Shown: positions 16,934 to 26,149, counted from the stretch's first letter. The stretch: DNA of 64,000 nucleotides from Verrucomicrobiota bacterium (GCA_029573725.1 JAKQDQ010000042.1:312777-376776), one strand, 5' to 3'. Made by a program: numbers and translations. Notes: generated from the sequence alone by a model not told the origin.

Positions 16934-18316
16934 TCAGGGGTGGGTTTTCGCCGTGGGGTGGTCCGCGTAGTGTCCAATGAGGTAGTCGCGAAATTGGTCG
17001 TAATCGGGTGTCAGGCGGTCGAAGTCCTCAGCCAGCTGGATTTGCGCGGCCATGCGCGGCGGCACATCGGGCGACCAGCCGAAGGCCTTTTGAATTTCTT
17101 CGGGGAATTTGGCGGGATTGGCGGTTTCGAGAATGACCGCAGGCCGTCCCTCGAGCGCTTCGGTTTGCAACCAGTCCTGGAAGCCCTGCCAGGCCACCGC
17201 GCCATGGGGCTCGAGCAGAAGTTGGTGCTTGTGCCAGAAATCTAGGAAGGCCGCGCGGGTGCGCGCATCGCTAACGGAGCTCGAGAACAAGTCGCGTCGC
17301 ATCCGCGCCAGATCCGGCGCGCGATGAATGGTCCCGGCTTCATCCATCTGGCCGCCATAAACCGCAATCAGGCGGGCCAGATTGCTGGGATGCCCCACAT
17401 TCATCGCGTTGGAGAGGGAATTACGGGAGGGGACGATCTTGGCATAATGTCCCGTGGCGAGATACCGGGGGAAGGCGTCATTGTCGTTGACGGAGGCGAT
17501 GATTTTTTTGACCGGCAAGCCCATCTCCCGTGCGACGATGGCTCCCATCATGTCGCCGAAGTTCCCGCTGGGGATCGAAAACACCATGGGTTCGCCCGCC
17601 GGAGCCAACCGCGACGCGGCATAAAAATAATAGACGCTCTGCGGCAGCAGCCGGCCGATGTTGATCGAGTTGGCGGAGGAAAGCGGGAGTGATTTCAGCG
17701 CGGGATCGGCGAAGGCGCGTTTCACCATCGCCTGGCAGTCGTCGAACTTTCCATCAATGGCAATGGTGCGGATGTTCCCGGCCAGCGTTGTCATGAGTTT
17801 GCGCTGGCTCACGCTGACTTCCGCGAACGGAAACAACACGAGCACGCGGATGCCGGGAATGTTGTGGAAGGCGTGCGCCACGGCCGAGCCCGTGTCGCCG
17901 CTGGTGGCGGTCAAAATAATCAATTGCCGCCCGTCCTGGCGCAGGAAGAAGCCCATCAGACGCGACATCATTTGCGCGGCGAAATCCTTGAAGGAGGCGG
18001 TGGGCCCCTGATCCAGGCGCATCAGGTGGACACGATCGCCAATTTTTTCAAGGGGGACTTCAAAGTCGTAGGCCGCCTGGCACATCGCCGCCAACGTGGC
18101 GTCGGGCACGACGTCGCGCGTGTACTGTGCGAGCACGCGAAACGCGATTTCCGCATAGGGCAGGGCCGTAAAGGCGGCGATTTCCGCGCGGGTCAGTTGC
18201 GGAAAGGTTTCCGGGAGGTACAGACCGCGATCCGGCGCCAGCCCGTGCAGGACGGCACTGCGCAGGTCCACGGCGGGCGAACGGCCGTTGGTGCTGTGGA
18301 ATAAAAGCGCGGCCAT
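16934..18316 (-). CDS. thrC: Threonine synthase
   Basis: The 460-residue PLP enzyme of the long threonine synthase class has an N-terminal cap (STNGRSPAVDLRSAVLHGLA, DRGLYLPETFPQLT), the PLP lysine at about residue 110 in QGPTASFKDFAAQM, TATSGDTGSAVAHAF, and SIPSGNFGDMMGAIVAREMG. It converts O-phosphohomoserine to threonine. Its ATG overlaps the hom stop codon by one base (TAATG), so translation is probably coupled. Homoserine kinase (thrB) is not adjacent. Confidence 0.96.
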   Translation of the reverse strand: MAALLFHSTNGRSPAVDLRSAVLHGLAPDRGLYLPETFPQLTRAEIAAFTALPYAEIAFRVLAQYTRDVVPDATLAAMCQAAYDFEVPLEKIGDRVHLMRLDQGPTASFKDFAAQMMSRLMGFFLRQDGRQLIILTATSGDTGSAVAHAFHNIPGIRVLVLFPFAEVSVSQRKLMTTLAGNIRTIAIDGKFDDCQAMVKRAFADPALKSLPLSSANSINIGRLLPQSVYYFYAASRLAPAGEPMVFSIPSGNFGDMMGAIVAREMGLPVKKIIASVNDNDAFPRYLATGHYAKIVPSRNSLSNAMNVGHPSNLARLIAVYGGQMDEAGTIHRAPDLARMRRDLFSSSVSDARTRAAFLDFWHKHQLLLEPHGAVAWQGFQDWLQTEALEGRPAVILETANPAKFPEEIQKAFGWSPDVPPRMAAQIQLAEDFDRLTPDYDQFRDYLIGHYADHPTAKTHP

Positions 18317-19623
18317 TACTCAAAATTCTCCACCCGGAACACGGCGGGTTTTCCGGTGATCACCGGCAAGCGGGTGATCTGCAGCAACGCCCGGTGCATG
18401 GCGGCGTGGCTGGCGTCATGCGTCATCAGAATCAAGGGCACGAAATTGCCGGGATGTCCCTCGGGCTGGATCACCGAGGCAATGCCGATTTTTGCACGCG
18501 CCAGAATCGCCGCGATTTTGGCCAGCACCCCGGGCTGGTCCACGGCGCTGAGACGCAGATAATAACGGGAGATGATTTCGGCGATCGGCCGGATGCGGCC
18601 GGAGCGCGCGTGTGCGTTGAAGGGCGGCACGCGGAGGTGCGTGCCGAGCTTCAAATCCAGCGCGGCGTCGGCCACATCACTCAACACGGCACTGGCGGTG
18701 GCATCTTTGCCGGCGCCACGACCGTAGAACAGGGTGTCGCCCACCACGTCGCCGCGCACAAAGCAGGCGTTGAACACGCCGTTCACACTGGCCAGCACGT
18801 GCGAGTGGGGAATGAGGGTCGGCTGGACGGAAACCTGCACACCACCTTTGCGGTCGGACAACCTTTTGGCAATGCCCAGCAGCTTGATGGTGTAGCCCAG
18901 TTTATTGGCGAACCGCATGTCGATTTGCGACACGTTGCGGATGCCCTCGGTGTGGATCCGGTCCGCGGGCACCCAAAACCCATGGGCAAGGGACGCGAGA
19001 ATTCCGGTCTTGTGCTGGGCATCCTTGCCCTCAATGTCGAGATCGGGCGGAGTCTCCGCGTAGCCCTGTTTTTGCGCATCCGCCAGCACCTCGGCAAAAT
19101 CGGCCCCCTCCTGTTGCATGCGGGACAGGATGTAGTTGCACGTGCCGTTGACGATGCCGTAGATGGCGGGAAATTGATTGGCGACCAGGCCTTCGCGCAG
19201 GCATTTGATGATGGGAATGCCTCCACACACGCTGGCTTCGTAATACAGGTTGGCGCCGGTCCGGGCCGCCGCGGCAAACAATTCCGGCCCGCAGGCGCTC
19301 AGCAGGGCCTTGTTGGCGGTGACCACCGTTTTTCCCTGTCGCAAAGCCGCAAGCACCATGGTGCGCGCAATCCCCGTTCCACCAACCAGCTCGATGACAA
19401 TCTGCACCTGCGGGTCATTGACCACTGCCTGCCAGTCGGTGGTGAGCAAGGGGGCGGGAATCGGGTACGGCCGGGGTTCATCGAAGGATTTGACGGCAAT
19501 TTTGCAAAACCTGATTTTTACGCCCAGCCGCGCCGCCATCACCCGACCATTATGTTTCCAGGCGTGATAGACGCCGCTGCCGACGGTGCCGCCGCCCAAC
19601 ATCCCGATATTTACCTGCTGCAT
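18316..19623 (-). CDS. hom: Homoserine dehydrogenase
   Basis: The 435-residue protein has an NAD(P)-binding N-terminus (GMLGGGTVGSGVYHAW), a catalytic domain with TANKALLS, YEASVCGGIPIIK, NGTCNYILSRM and DIEGKDAQHKTGILASLAHG, and a C-terminal ACT domain (about residues 350-430, LRLSAVDQPGVLAKIAAIL). The ACT domain suggests feedback control by threonine. The enzyme reduces aspartate semialdehyde to homoserine. It is translationally coupled to thrC. There is no fused aspartate kinase. Confidence 0.96.
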   Translation of the reverse strand: MQQVNIGMLGGGTVGSGVYHAWKHNGRVMAARLGVKIRFCKIAVKSFDEPRPYPIPAPLLTTDWQAVVNDPQVQIVIELVGGTGIARTMVLAALRQGKTVVTANKALLSACGPELFAAAARTGANLYYEASVCGGIPIIKCLREGLVANQFPAIYGIVNGTCNYILSRMQQEGADFAEVLADAQKQGYAETPPDLDIEGKDAQHKTGILASLAHGFWVPADRIHTEGIRNVSQIDMRFANKLGYTIKLLGIAKRLSDRKGGVQVSVQPTLIPHSHVLASVNGVFNACFVRGDVVGDTLFYGRGAGKDATASAVLSDVADAALDLKLGTHLRVPPFNAHARSGRIRPIAEIISRYYLRLSAVDQPGVLAKIAAILARAKIGIASVIQPEGHPGNFVPLILMTHDASHAAMHRALLQITRLPVITGKPAVFRVENFE

Positions 19624-19735
19624 AGTAAGCCTTCAGCTTGCCGGGACACGTCCGTTGGGACAATTCAATTTTGGCCGCCGTGCCATGATCGTGGCGCCAT
19701 GACGCATTGGCAGACGGACAGTTGCATGTCCGAGG

Positions 19736-19771
19736 GCAAAACAAAGGAGGCAACCGCCGGGGTTGCCTCCT
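19736..19771 (-). terminator. Rho-independent terminator of the rpsP-khpA-trmD-rplS operon
   Basis: An 11-bp perfect stem (19745-19755 paired with 19761-19771, core GGAGGCAACC) with a five-base loop is followed, on the minus strand, by a T-rich tail (TTTGTTTTG, 19744-19736). It lies 18 bases beyond the rplS stop and separates this operon from hom. Confidence 0.85.
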
Positions 19772-19788
19772 GAAAAATTTGCTTCCAG

Positions 19789-20430
19789 CTAGACGCGGCG
19801 TCCGCCTTTGAGTTCTTCCTTGAGTTTCGCGAAGGCGTCCCAATCGCCTTTGGCCGCCAACGCCGCCTGCTCCGGCCAGGTTGTCGGATCCCACTGCTTC
19901 AAGTGTTCGCCGCCCGCGGCGAGAATTTCCTTCAGGCGCTCCACCGGGGTGGCCGCGACCGCCGCGAACGTGTGGAGGCCGGCAGCGTTCAGCGCGGCGG
20001 CAATCTTGGGGCCCACGCCCTCGATTTCGGTCAGATCCTCCTGCCGGGCGGCGGCGGCGGTCTGGCCGGCCGGCGACTTGAGGGTTTTCTCCTTCACCAG
20101 GGTGGCCGCCTTGCCCAGCCGGTGCCGCAGGTAGGTCAGCTTGGCCCGGCGCACCGTCCCCGCGCGTTCCACCACAATTTTGTCCACGCGTGGGGAGTGC
20201 AGAGGGAAGATGCGCTCCACGCCTTCGCCGTAGCTGATGCGGCGCACGGTGAAGGTTTCGTTCAGTCCGCGCCCGCGCTTGCCGATGACCACGCCGGCAA
20301 ACACCTGAATGCGCTCCTTGTCGCCTTCCACCACCTTGGTGTGTACCTTGACGGTGTCCCCCACGCCAAATTTGGCGCTGTTTTTGCGAAATTGTTCCGA
20401 ATGAATTTTATCCAACAATGCCTGGTTCAT
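19789..20430 (-). CDS. rplS: Ribosomal protein L19 with C-terminal helix-hairpin-helix extension
   Basis: The first 116 residues of this 213-residue protein are L19 ([58 protein letters not shown] and [11 protein letters not shown]). Typical L19 ends there. A linker rich in Ala and Gln (residues 117-131) leads to an 80-residue module with a helix-hairpin-helix core ([20 protein letters not shown], residues 132-151) and a second helical half ending [17 protein letters not shown], as in DUF4332-like modules. L19 sits at the subunit interface, so the extension would project from the 50S or bind RNA. ATG 20430 overlaps the trmD stop (ATGA). It is the last gene before the operon terminator. Confidence 0.94.
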   Translation of the reverse strand: MNQALLDKIHSEQFRKNSAKFGVGDTVKVHTKVVEGDKERIQVFAGVVIGKRGRGLNETFTVRRISYGEGVERIFPLHSPRVDKIVVERAGTVRRAKLTYLRHRLGKAATLVKEKTLKSPAGQTAAAARQEDLTEIEGVGPKIAAALNAAGLHTFAAVAATPVERLKEILAAGGEHLKQWDPTTWPEQAALAAKGDWDAFAKLKEELKGGRRV

Positions 20431-21131
20431 AAACTGTCTTTCGTTTTGCTCGCCTGCTTGTGCTTGCGAATTAAATCCGGCCGCTGCTGCTGCGTTCGTT
20501 GTTGCGCCTGCGCCAGCCGCCATCTGGCGATTTCCGCATGATGCCCCGAAATCAAAATTTCCGGCACCTTCATGCCGCGAAACTCCACCGGCCGCGTCCA
20601 TTGCGGATATTCCAGTCCGCCGGTGCTGAACGATTCTTCCGTTGCGCTGGCCGCATCGCCCAACACACCGGGAAGCAGTCGCGTCACGGCATCCACCACC
20701 ACCATCGCGGGCAGCGCGCCGTTGGTCAGCACGTAATCGCCAATCGAAATTTCGTCATCCGCCAGCGCTTCCCGGATGCGCTCGTCAAACCCTTCATAAT
20801 GGCCCGTCACGATTAGCAGATGCGATTCCTGCGCCAGTTCAGCCGCAAGCGTCTGGTCGAACTTTCGTCCCGCCGGCGACATCAAAATTACGCGCGTGTT
20901 CGCGCCGCGCAAACTCTCCACGGCCGCAAAAATCGGCTCCGGCTTCAACAGCATTCCCGGGCCGCCCCCGAACGGACGGTCATCCACCGTCTTGTGCCGG
21001 TCCGTGGCCCAGTCGCGCAGCTGGTGCAGCCGCAATTCCAGCAAGCCAGCCTGCCGCGCGCGCTTAAGGATGCTCTCATCCAACGGGCCGGCAAACATCG
21101 CCGGGAACAGTGTGAGCACCTCAATTTTCAT
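20427..21131 (-). CDS. trmD: tRNA (guanine37-N1)-methyltransferase
   Basis: The 234-residue SPOUT methyltransferase has [50 protein letters not shown] and [20 protein letters not shown]. It methylates G37 of tRNAs and so prevents frameshifting. Where most TrmD proteins read LSGGELPA, this one reads LTNGALPA, a change in the knot loop that could be a lineage variant. It is the third gene of rpsP-khpA-trmD-rplS; rimM, which usually precedes it, is missing. The stop overlaps the rplS start. Confidence 0.95.
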   Translation of the reverse strand: MKIEVLTLFPAMFAGPLDESILKRARQAGLLELRLHQLRDWATDRHKTVDDRPFGGGPGMLLKPEPIFAAVESLRGANTRVILMSPAGRKFDQTLAAELAQESHLLIVTGHYEGFDERIREALADDEISIGDYVLTNGALPAMVVVDAVTRLLPGVLGDAASATEESFSTGGLEYPQWTRPVEFRGMKVPEILISGHHAEIARWRLAQAQQRTQQQRPDLIRKHKQASKTKDSL

Positions 21132-21158
21132 GCTCAGGCCAGCCGGAGCGGAACCCGA

Positions 21159-21407
21159 TCAGGGTTGCGGCCGTGCGTCTTCCACAATCTCCAGCGTGCA
21201 GCGAATCCCCTTTTTGGCGCTACCCGCCGTCAGCAGCGAACGAATCGCGTTGATGGTCTGTCCCTGCCGTCCAATCACCTTGCCCACATCCTGCGGGTCC
21301 AGGCGTAATTCGTAAATCGTCTGTCCGCTGCGCTCCTTGGGGGTGATGGTCACCGCTGCGGGATTTTGCACCAGCCCCTTTACCACGTATTCGAGGAACG
21401 CTTGCAT
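21159..21407 (-). CDS. khpA: KH-domain RNA-binding protein (KhpA/YlqC family)
   Basis: The 82-residue single-KH protein opens with FLEYVVKGLVQNPAAVTI and contains KVIGRQGQTINAIRSLL, which holds the G-x-x-G loop. KhpA binds RNA, with KhpB in Gram-positives, and its gene lies between rpsP and rimM/trmD in many bacteria, as it does here without rimM. The length is normal. It starts 81 bases after rpsP and ends 27 bases before trmD. Confidence 0.93.
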   Translation of the reverse strand: MQAFLEYVVKGLVQNPAAVTITPKERSGQTIYELRLDPQDVGKVIGRQGQTINAIRSLLTAGSAKKGIRCTLEIVEDARPQP

Positions 21408-21436
21408 TGGCTTTGCTGTTGAGTCGGATTCAAATC

Positions 21437-21452
21437 CCGGCGCTTGCGCCGG
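21437..21452. other. Intercistronic GC hairpin between rpsP and khpA
   Basis: A perfect 7-bp inverted repeat (CCGGCGC, TT, GCGCCGG) lies in the 81-base rpsP-khpA spacer. There is no T tract, so it is unlikely to terminate transcription. It could slow RNase or attenuate expression of downstream genes relative to rpsP. Confidence 0.4.
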
Positions 21453-21488
21453 CCCAACCCGGGGTCAGACGCGGGCTGATCGGGGACC

Positions 21489-21737
21489 TTATGCCGCCGC
21501 CCGCTCCGCTTTCTTGATGAAGCTGGCCACCGTGTCACTCGGCTGCGCACCCCTGCCCAACCAATACTTGGTGCGGTCCAGGTTGAGTTTCACATTGTCG
21601 CCCTTGAGCTGGGGTTGGTACGTGCCGATTTCCTCCAAAAATTTGCCATCCCGCGGGCTGCGGCTGTCGGCCACGACAATGCGATACACCGGATTGTTTT
21701 TGCACCCGATGCGTTTCATGCGGATTCTAACTGCCAT
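21489..21737 (-). CDS. rpsP: Ribosomal protein S16
   Basis: The 82-residue S16 starts [20 protein letters not shown] and contains [20 protein letters not shown] and a C-terminal [16 protein letters not shown]. The frame extends 28 codons upstream, but ATG 21737 is the family start. It is the first gene of the operon; the 309 bases up to divergent araB must hold both promoters. A possible minus-strand -35/-10 pair (TTGCAA, 17 bases, TAGTCT) lies between about 21815 and 21845 but is weak. Confidence 0.95.
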   Translation of the reverse strand: MAVRIRMKRIGCKNNPVYRIVVADSRSPRDGKFLEEIGTYQPQLKGDNVKLNLDRTKYWLGRGAQPSDTVASFIKKAERAAA

Positions 21738-21984
21738 AAATTTGTTTTGTTGGCTGCCCCGGTCGGTTTTGACTGCTCTTGGCGAGGCGCTCCCCAAAAT
21801 GGGAGTGGCAAGACTAGACATGTCCCTTCAGCCTTGCAAGCACTCATTTGGAGCAATTTTGCCGCCTCCAGCCGCCGGAAACGACCCACCGGGGCCGGTG
21901 GCGGTTGGCTTCCCGGATTCGACATCCTGGGGGACGGTTGCTGACTTCTCCGAAGGGCGGCGCCGGCAATCGCCGAATGAGCGT

Positions 21985-22012
21985 TTGCAGATGCGGTCAA
22001 GACTTGTAAGAT
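21985..22012 (+). promoter_or_regulatory. Predicted promoter of araB operon
   Basis: TTGCAG (21985-21990) and TAAGAT (22007-22012) are separated by 16 bases, giving a leader of about 28 bases before araB. The -10 is identical to that before grpE. No operator-like inverted repeat for an arabinose regulator was found in 21738-22046, and nothing else was recognised in that stretch. Confidence 0.42.
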
Positions 22013-22046
22013 TCCCCGACTTTGCTTCACTGCGTCTGGAAATCTT

Positions 22047-23723
22047 ATGAGCGAGCGATACACCATCGGACTGGACTACGGCACAAACTCGGTGCGCGCC
22101 CTCGTCGTCAACACCGCCAATGGCCAGGAGGTTGCCACGGCGGTTTGGAAATATCAGCACGGCACGGACGGGGTGATGCTGTCTCATGATCCGAATCTCG
22201 CCCGCCAGCACCCGGCGGATTACGTCCGGGGCGCAGCGATCACGCTGAAGCAGGTGGTGCAGATTGCGCGGAAAAAAGTGCGCGGTTTCAAACCGGAACA
22301 GGTCATCGGCCTCGGGGTGGACACCACCGGCAGCACCCCGTTGCCGGTGGATGCGCAGGGGCGACCGCTGGCCTTCGATCCGCGTTTTGCGAACCACCCC
22401 GCCGCCATGGCGTGGTTGTGGAAGGACCACACCAGCATTGCGGAGGCCGCTGAGATCACGGAGCTCGCCCGCAGGCGCAGGCCCAAATATCTCGCCAAAT
22501 GCGGTGGCGTTTATTCCAGCGAATGGTTTTTCAGCAAAATCCTGCATTGCCGGCGCACGGCGCCGAAGGTGTTTGCGGCCGCGCACAGCTGGGTGGAATG
22601 CGCCGACTGGGTGCCGGCCATGTTGACCGGCAGCGAAGCGCCGGACCGTTTGCAGATCGGGATTTGTGCCGCCGGACACAAGGCCATGTTCAACGCCGCG
22701 TGGGGGGGATACCCCGATGCCGGATTTCTTGCGCAGTTGGATCCCCAACTGGGCCTCCTGCGTTCGCGCCTGCCCAAGCGCGCGGGCACGATCGCCCAGG
22801 CCGCCGGCCGATTGACGGCTGCCTGGGCGCAGCGCACGGGGCTGCCCGCGGGACTTCCGGTGGCGGTCGGCGCCCTGGATGCCCATCTGGGCGCGGTCGG
22901 TTCCGGCATCGCTCCGGGGGCCTTGGTGAAAATCATCGGCACAAGCACATGCGATATGATGGTCGTGCCAGGCGGGAAGCCACTGGCGGATGTGCCGGGG
23001 CTTTGCGGCATCGTCAGCGGAAGCATTTTGCCCGGTTACCATGGACTGGAGGCGGGTCAGTCCGCCGTCGGCGACATTTTCAACTGGTTCGTGAATTACC
23101 TGCAGCCCGGCGGCCGGCAATCCGGCGGGCACGAGGCGCTCACGGCGGCGGCCGCCCGATTGCGGCCGGGTGAATCGGGGCTGCTGGCGCTCGACTGGAA
23201 CAACGGCAACCGCACGGTGCTGGTGGATCAACGGTTGACCGGCCTGTTGCTGGGGCAGACTCTCTACACGACGCCGGCGGAGATTTACCGCGCCCTCATT
23301 GAAGCGACGGCCTTTGGCGCGCTGACCATCATCAACCGGCTCGAAGCATACGGCGTGAAGGTCCGGCACATCATCAACTGTGGCGGCATTGCCGAGAAGA
23401 ATCCGGTGGTGATGCAGATTTATGCGGACGTGACGGGCCGGCCGATGCGGGTGTCGCGCTCGGCGCAGACCTGTGCCCTGGGCGCGGCCATCGCCGGAGC
23501 GGTGGTGGCGGGCGCGTATCCGAATTGCGAAGCCGCGCAACGCGCGATGACCGGCCTCAAGCCGGGGGGCTTCAAACCCGGCAGGACGGCGCACGCGATC
23601 TATCGCGAGCTCTACACCCACTACAAAAAATTGCATGACGTGTTCGGCACCAAGAACTGGAAGGGGAATTTGTACGACGTGATGAAGGGACTCCTGGCAA
23701 TCCGAGGCCGGGTGAGAAAATGA
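22047..23723 (+). CDS. araB: Ribulokinase
   Basis: The 558-residue FGGY-family kinase has the araB pattern: TIGLDYGTNSVRALVVNT at the N-terminus, GLGVDTTGSTPLPVD, WLWKDHTSIAEAAEI, YSSEWFFSKILH, EGGQ-like EAGQSAVGDIFNWFV and the ATP-site GTSTCDMMVV. It phosphorylates L-ribulose at O5 in L-arabinose catabolism. araA and araD are absent here. The stop overlaps the start of a nucleotide kinase gene (ATGA), an unusual partner. Confidence 0.94.
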   Translation: MSERYTIGLDYGTNSVRALVVNTANGQEVATAVWKYQHGTDGVMLSHDPNLARQHPADYVRGAAITLKQVVQIARKKVRGFKPEQVIGLGVDTTGSTPLPVDAQGRPLAFDPRFANHPAAMAWLWKDHTSIAEAAEITELARRRRPKYLAKCGGVYSSEWFFSKILHCRRTAPKVFAAAHSWVECADWVPAMLTGSEAPDRLQIGICAAGHKAMFNAAWGGYPDAGFLAQLDPQLGLLRSRLPKRAGTIAQAAGRLTAAWAQRTGLPAGLPVAVGALDAHLGAVGSGIAPGALVKIIGTSTCDMMVVPGGKPLADVPGLCGIVSGSILPGYHGLEAGQSAVGDIFNWFVNYLQPGGRQSGGHEALTAAAARLRPGESGLLALDWNNGNRTVLVDQRLTGLLLGQTLYTTPAEIYRALIEATAFGALTIINRLEAYGVKVRHIINCGGIAEKNPVVMQIYADVTGRPMRVSRSAQTCALGAAIAGAVVAGAYPNCEAAQRAMTGLKPGGFKPGRTAHAIYRELYTHYKKLHDVFGTKNWKGNLYDVMKGLLAIRGRVRK

Positions 23724-24460
23724 GCCGCACCGTCCAAGCCGCGAAGATGGCGCGGCGCGCAGCGAGATGCGCGGTGGCGCTCTTCGGTCCGCCGGGCAGC
23801 GGCAAGACCACGATCGTCCGGTCGCTCACCGTGAAGCCCTCGCTGACGGTGGTCGAGACGGGCAATTTGTTGGAGCGTGAAATTCGGCTGGGCACGGACA
23901 TCGGCAAACGCATCCGGCGCGACAAGGCCGCTGGAAAACTGGTGTCCACCGAACTGGTCAGGACCGTGATTCAGGCGCGTCTGGAAAGGGTCAATACCGA
24001 CCTGGTCCTGTTTGACGGCTTCCCGCGCCATTTGGGACAATCGGGAGTTTTTTTTGATCTGTTAAGTGAGCATCAACTGAAACTGTGCCTGGTTGGGGTT
24101 CTGACTTTGAAGCTCTCAACGGCTCTCAAACGCATCGCCGGCCGCCGCGTCTGTTCGGAGTGCAGCCACCTGTATAACTTGCAGACGAATCCGCCGTTGC
24201 AGGCGGGAATTTGCGATCACTGCGGCAGCCGGCTCATGAGACGGGCGGAAGACGACCCGGCGACCATTCGTTCGCGGTTTGCCACCTTCCGCCGGGAAAC
24301 CCTGCCGGTCATCCGCCAGTTCAAACGCGATTATCCCGGCCAATGTTGGGAGCCGGCCGAGTCGTCCGACAGTGCCGTGTTGGCCGCCGAATTCAGCCGG
24401 CGCTTGAATTTTCTCCGACCGGGCCAAAAGGCGGCTGCGACCCGGCGGGCCGGAAACTGA
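23720..24460 (+). CDS. Adenylate-kinase-like nucleoside monophosphate kinase with zinc-finger lid
   Basis: The 246-residue protein has a P-loop ALFGPPGSGKTTIVRSL (the usual Adk has GPPGAGKGT), an NMP-binding region (ETGNLLEREIRLGTDIGKRI), DLVLFDGFPRHLGQSG, a lid with four cysteines in two C-x2-C pairs (RVCSECSHLY and ICDHCGSRL), and DPATIRSRFATFRRETLPVI. A zinc lid is typical of Gram-positive-type Adk. N- and C-terminal basic and Ala-rich extensions are present. The start overlaps the araB stop, so it may be a dedicated rather than the housekeeping Adk. The substrate base is unclear. Confidence 0.83.
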   Translation: MSRTVQAAKMARRAARCAVALFGPPGSGKTTIVRSLTVKPSLTVVETGNLLEREIRLGTDIGKRIRRDKAAGKLVSTELVRTVIQARLERVNTDLVLFDGFPRHLGQSGVFFDLLSEHQLKLCLVGVLTLKLSTALKRIAGRRVCSECSHLYNLQTNPPLQAGICDHCGSRLMRRAEDDPATIRSRFATFRRETLPVIRQFKRDYPGQCWEPAESSDSAVLAAEFSRRLNFLRPGQKAAATRRAGN

Positions 24461-24479
24461 GTGGCTTTTGCGTTCGGGT

Positions 24480-26123
24480 GTGGATCTTCAACAACAGATC
24501 ACGTTGATTTCGCAACTGCTGGGCGGCGGCGGTTTGTTTTTGCTGGGGGTGTTCCTCATCACTGACGGATTAAAGACGGCCGCCGGTGCCGCGCTGCGGC
24601 GGGTGCTGATCCGGTTCACCGCCAAACCGGTGGCGGCCTTCCTCTCCGGGGCGGGCATCACCGTGCTGGCCCAATCTTCCAGTGCCACGACCCTGGCCAC
24701 CATCGGTTTTGTCAGCGCCGGCATTTTAACCTTCTCGCAATCACTCGGGATCATCCTCGGTGCCAGCCTGGGCACCACCAGCACGGGCTGGCTGGTGGCG
24801 CTGGCGGGCCTCAAATTCGGCATTGGCAAGCTGGCATTTCCGCTGGTGGGGTTGGGGGCCGTGTTGCGGTTGGTGGTGCGCGGACGCAAAGCCGGGATCG
24901 CCCTGGCGGTGGCGGGCTTTGGCGTGATGTTTGTGGGAATCGAGGTCCTGCAGACGGGGTTGGCTCCGCTCTCAACCTCCTTTTCTCCCGCCGACCTGCC
25001 GCAGGGCAACATGGCGGGACGCGTGTTGCTTGTAGTCGCCGGCATTGTCTTGACGGTGTTCACCCAATCTTCGGCGACGGCGGTGGCGATGACGCTGACG
25101 GCATTTCACTCCGGCATGATTGATCTGGATCAGGGCACGGCATTGGTCATTGGCGCGAGCATCGGCACCACCTCCACTTCCGCCCTGGTGGCGATTGGCG
25201 CCACGGCTTCCGTCAAACGCACGGCGCTGGCGCACATCCTGTTCAGTCTGGCCGCCGGACTGCTGGCGTTCCTGCTGGTCCCGTTGTTTATCTGGGGAGT
25301 GCGTTGGGCGGAGCAGCACTTTCACCTGCAATTCGGCGCGGTGATTTTGGCGGCGTTTCATTCGGGTTTCACCCTGCTGGCCGGATTGTTGTTCCTCCCG
25401 AAGGTGCAGGCGTTTGGTGATCTGGTGGAACGACTGATTCCCGAGCGCGGCCCGGCTTTGACCCGGCACCTGGACGCCTCCCTGGTGGAGGTGCCCGAGG
25501 TGGCCATTGAAGCCGTGCGGCGAACCTTGCGGGAGGTTTTTGCCGAAATCCTCGCCACGCTGGATCGCGCCATCAACCAGAATATCCGGCCCAACGCCGG
25601 ACGGCTGACGGTCACGTTGACGGCCTTGCAAGAAACCCGCCGTTTCCTGGGACTGATCCCTTTTTCCGCGTCTCCGGCCGATCACCAGAATACCCGCGCT
25701 TCCATTTTTCATGCCCTGGACCATTTATTCCGCCTGGCGATTGCCGCAAAAGATGACTTTGAACCCGATGCGTTCGGGGATGAGCCGCGGGTGCAGGATT
25801 CCAAACGCATGGTGGTGGAGCTCCTGGGCCGGGTGCAACCCGTGCCGCCGGGCGGATCCGCCGGTTTCGCCGACGCGCCGTTGCAGCGACTCTCACAGAC
25901 CCTGGCCGAACGCCGCCGTCGGGGCCGCGCCAGTCTGCTGGAGGACAGCGCCCGGGGGGTGATTGAATCGGACCAGGCCCTGCACGCGCTTGACGGTTTG
26001 CGACAGCTGGACACCATTGGCTACCACATTTGGCGGATTGCGCACCATTTGAACGCCGAGGTTCGCGGCCGTACCGATGCGGCGGAGGCGGCGCGCGATG
26101 TGGATGAATTTCAGGCGGATTGA
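24480..26123 (+). CDS. Na+/phosphate cotransporter family protein (NptA-like) with PhoU-like tail
   Basis: The product is about 547 residues. The first 320 form two inverted repeats of the Na/Pi-cotransporter family, each with a Gln-Ser-Ser motif: ITVLAQSSSATTLATIGF near residue 63 and LTVFTQSSATAVAMTLTAF near residue 196. Each is followed by a LGTTSTGW or IGTTSTSA loop. About 10 membrane segments are predicted. The C-terminal 200 residues are helical and PhoU-like. It would import phosphate with sodium, or act as a regulated channel. GTG 24480 (VDLQQQITLISQLLGG) is the likely start; TTG 24468 is also in frame. It lies 19 bases after the nucleotide kinase gene. Confidence 0.88.
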   Translation: MDLQQQITLISQLLGGGGLFLLGVFLITDGLKTAAGAALRRVLIRFTAKPVAAFLSGAGITVLAQSSSATTLATIGFVSAGILTFSQSLGIILGASLGTTSTGWLVALAGLKFGIGKLAFPLVGLGAVLRLVVRGRKAGIALAVAGFGVMFVGIEVLQTGLAPLSTSFSPADLPQGNMAGRVLLVVAGIVLTVFTQSSATAVAMTLTAFHSGMIDLDQGTALVIGASIGTTSTSALVAIGATASVKRTALAHILFSLAAGLLAFLLVPLFIWGVRWAEQHFHLQFGAVILAAFHSGFTLLAGLLFLPKVQAFGDLVERLIPERGPALTRHLDASLVEVPEVAIEAVRRTLREVFAEILATLDRAINQNIRPNAGRLTVTLTALQETRRFLGLIPFSASPADHQNTRASIFHALDHLFRLAIAAKDDFEPDAFGDEPRVQDSKRMVVELLGRVQPVPPGGSAGFADAPLQRLSQTLAERRRRGRASLLEDSARGVIESDQALHALDGLRQLDTIGYHIWRIAHHLNAEVRGRTDAAEAARDVDEFQAD

Positions 26124-26149
26124 CGCCGGCGCGCTCCCGGCCGTAACGG

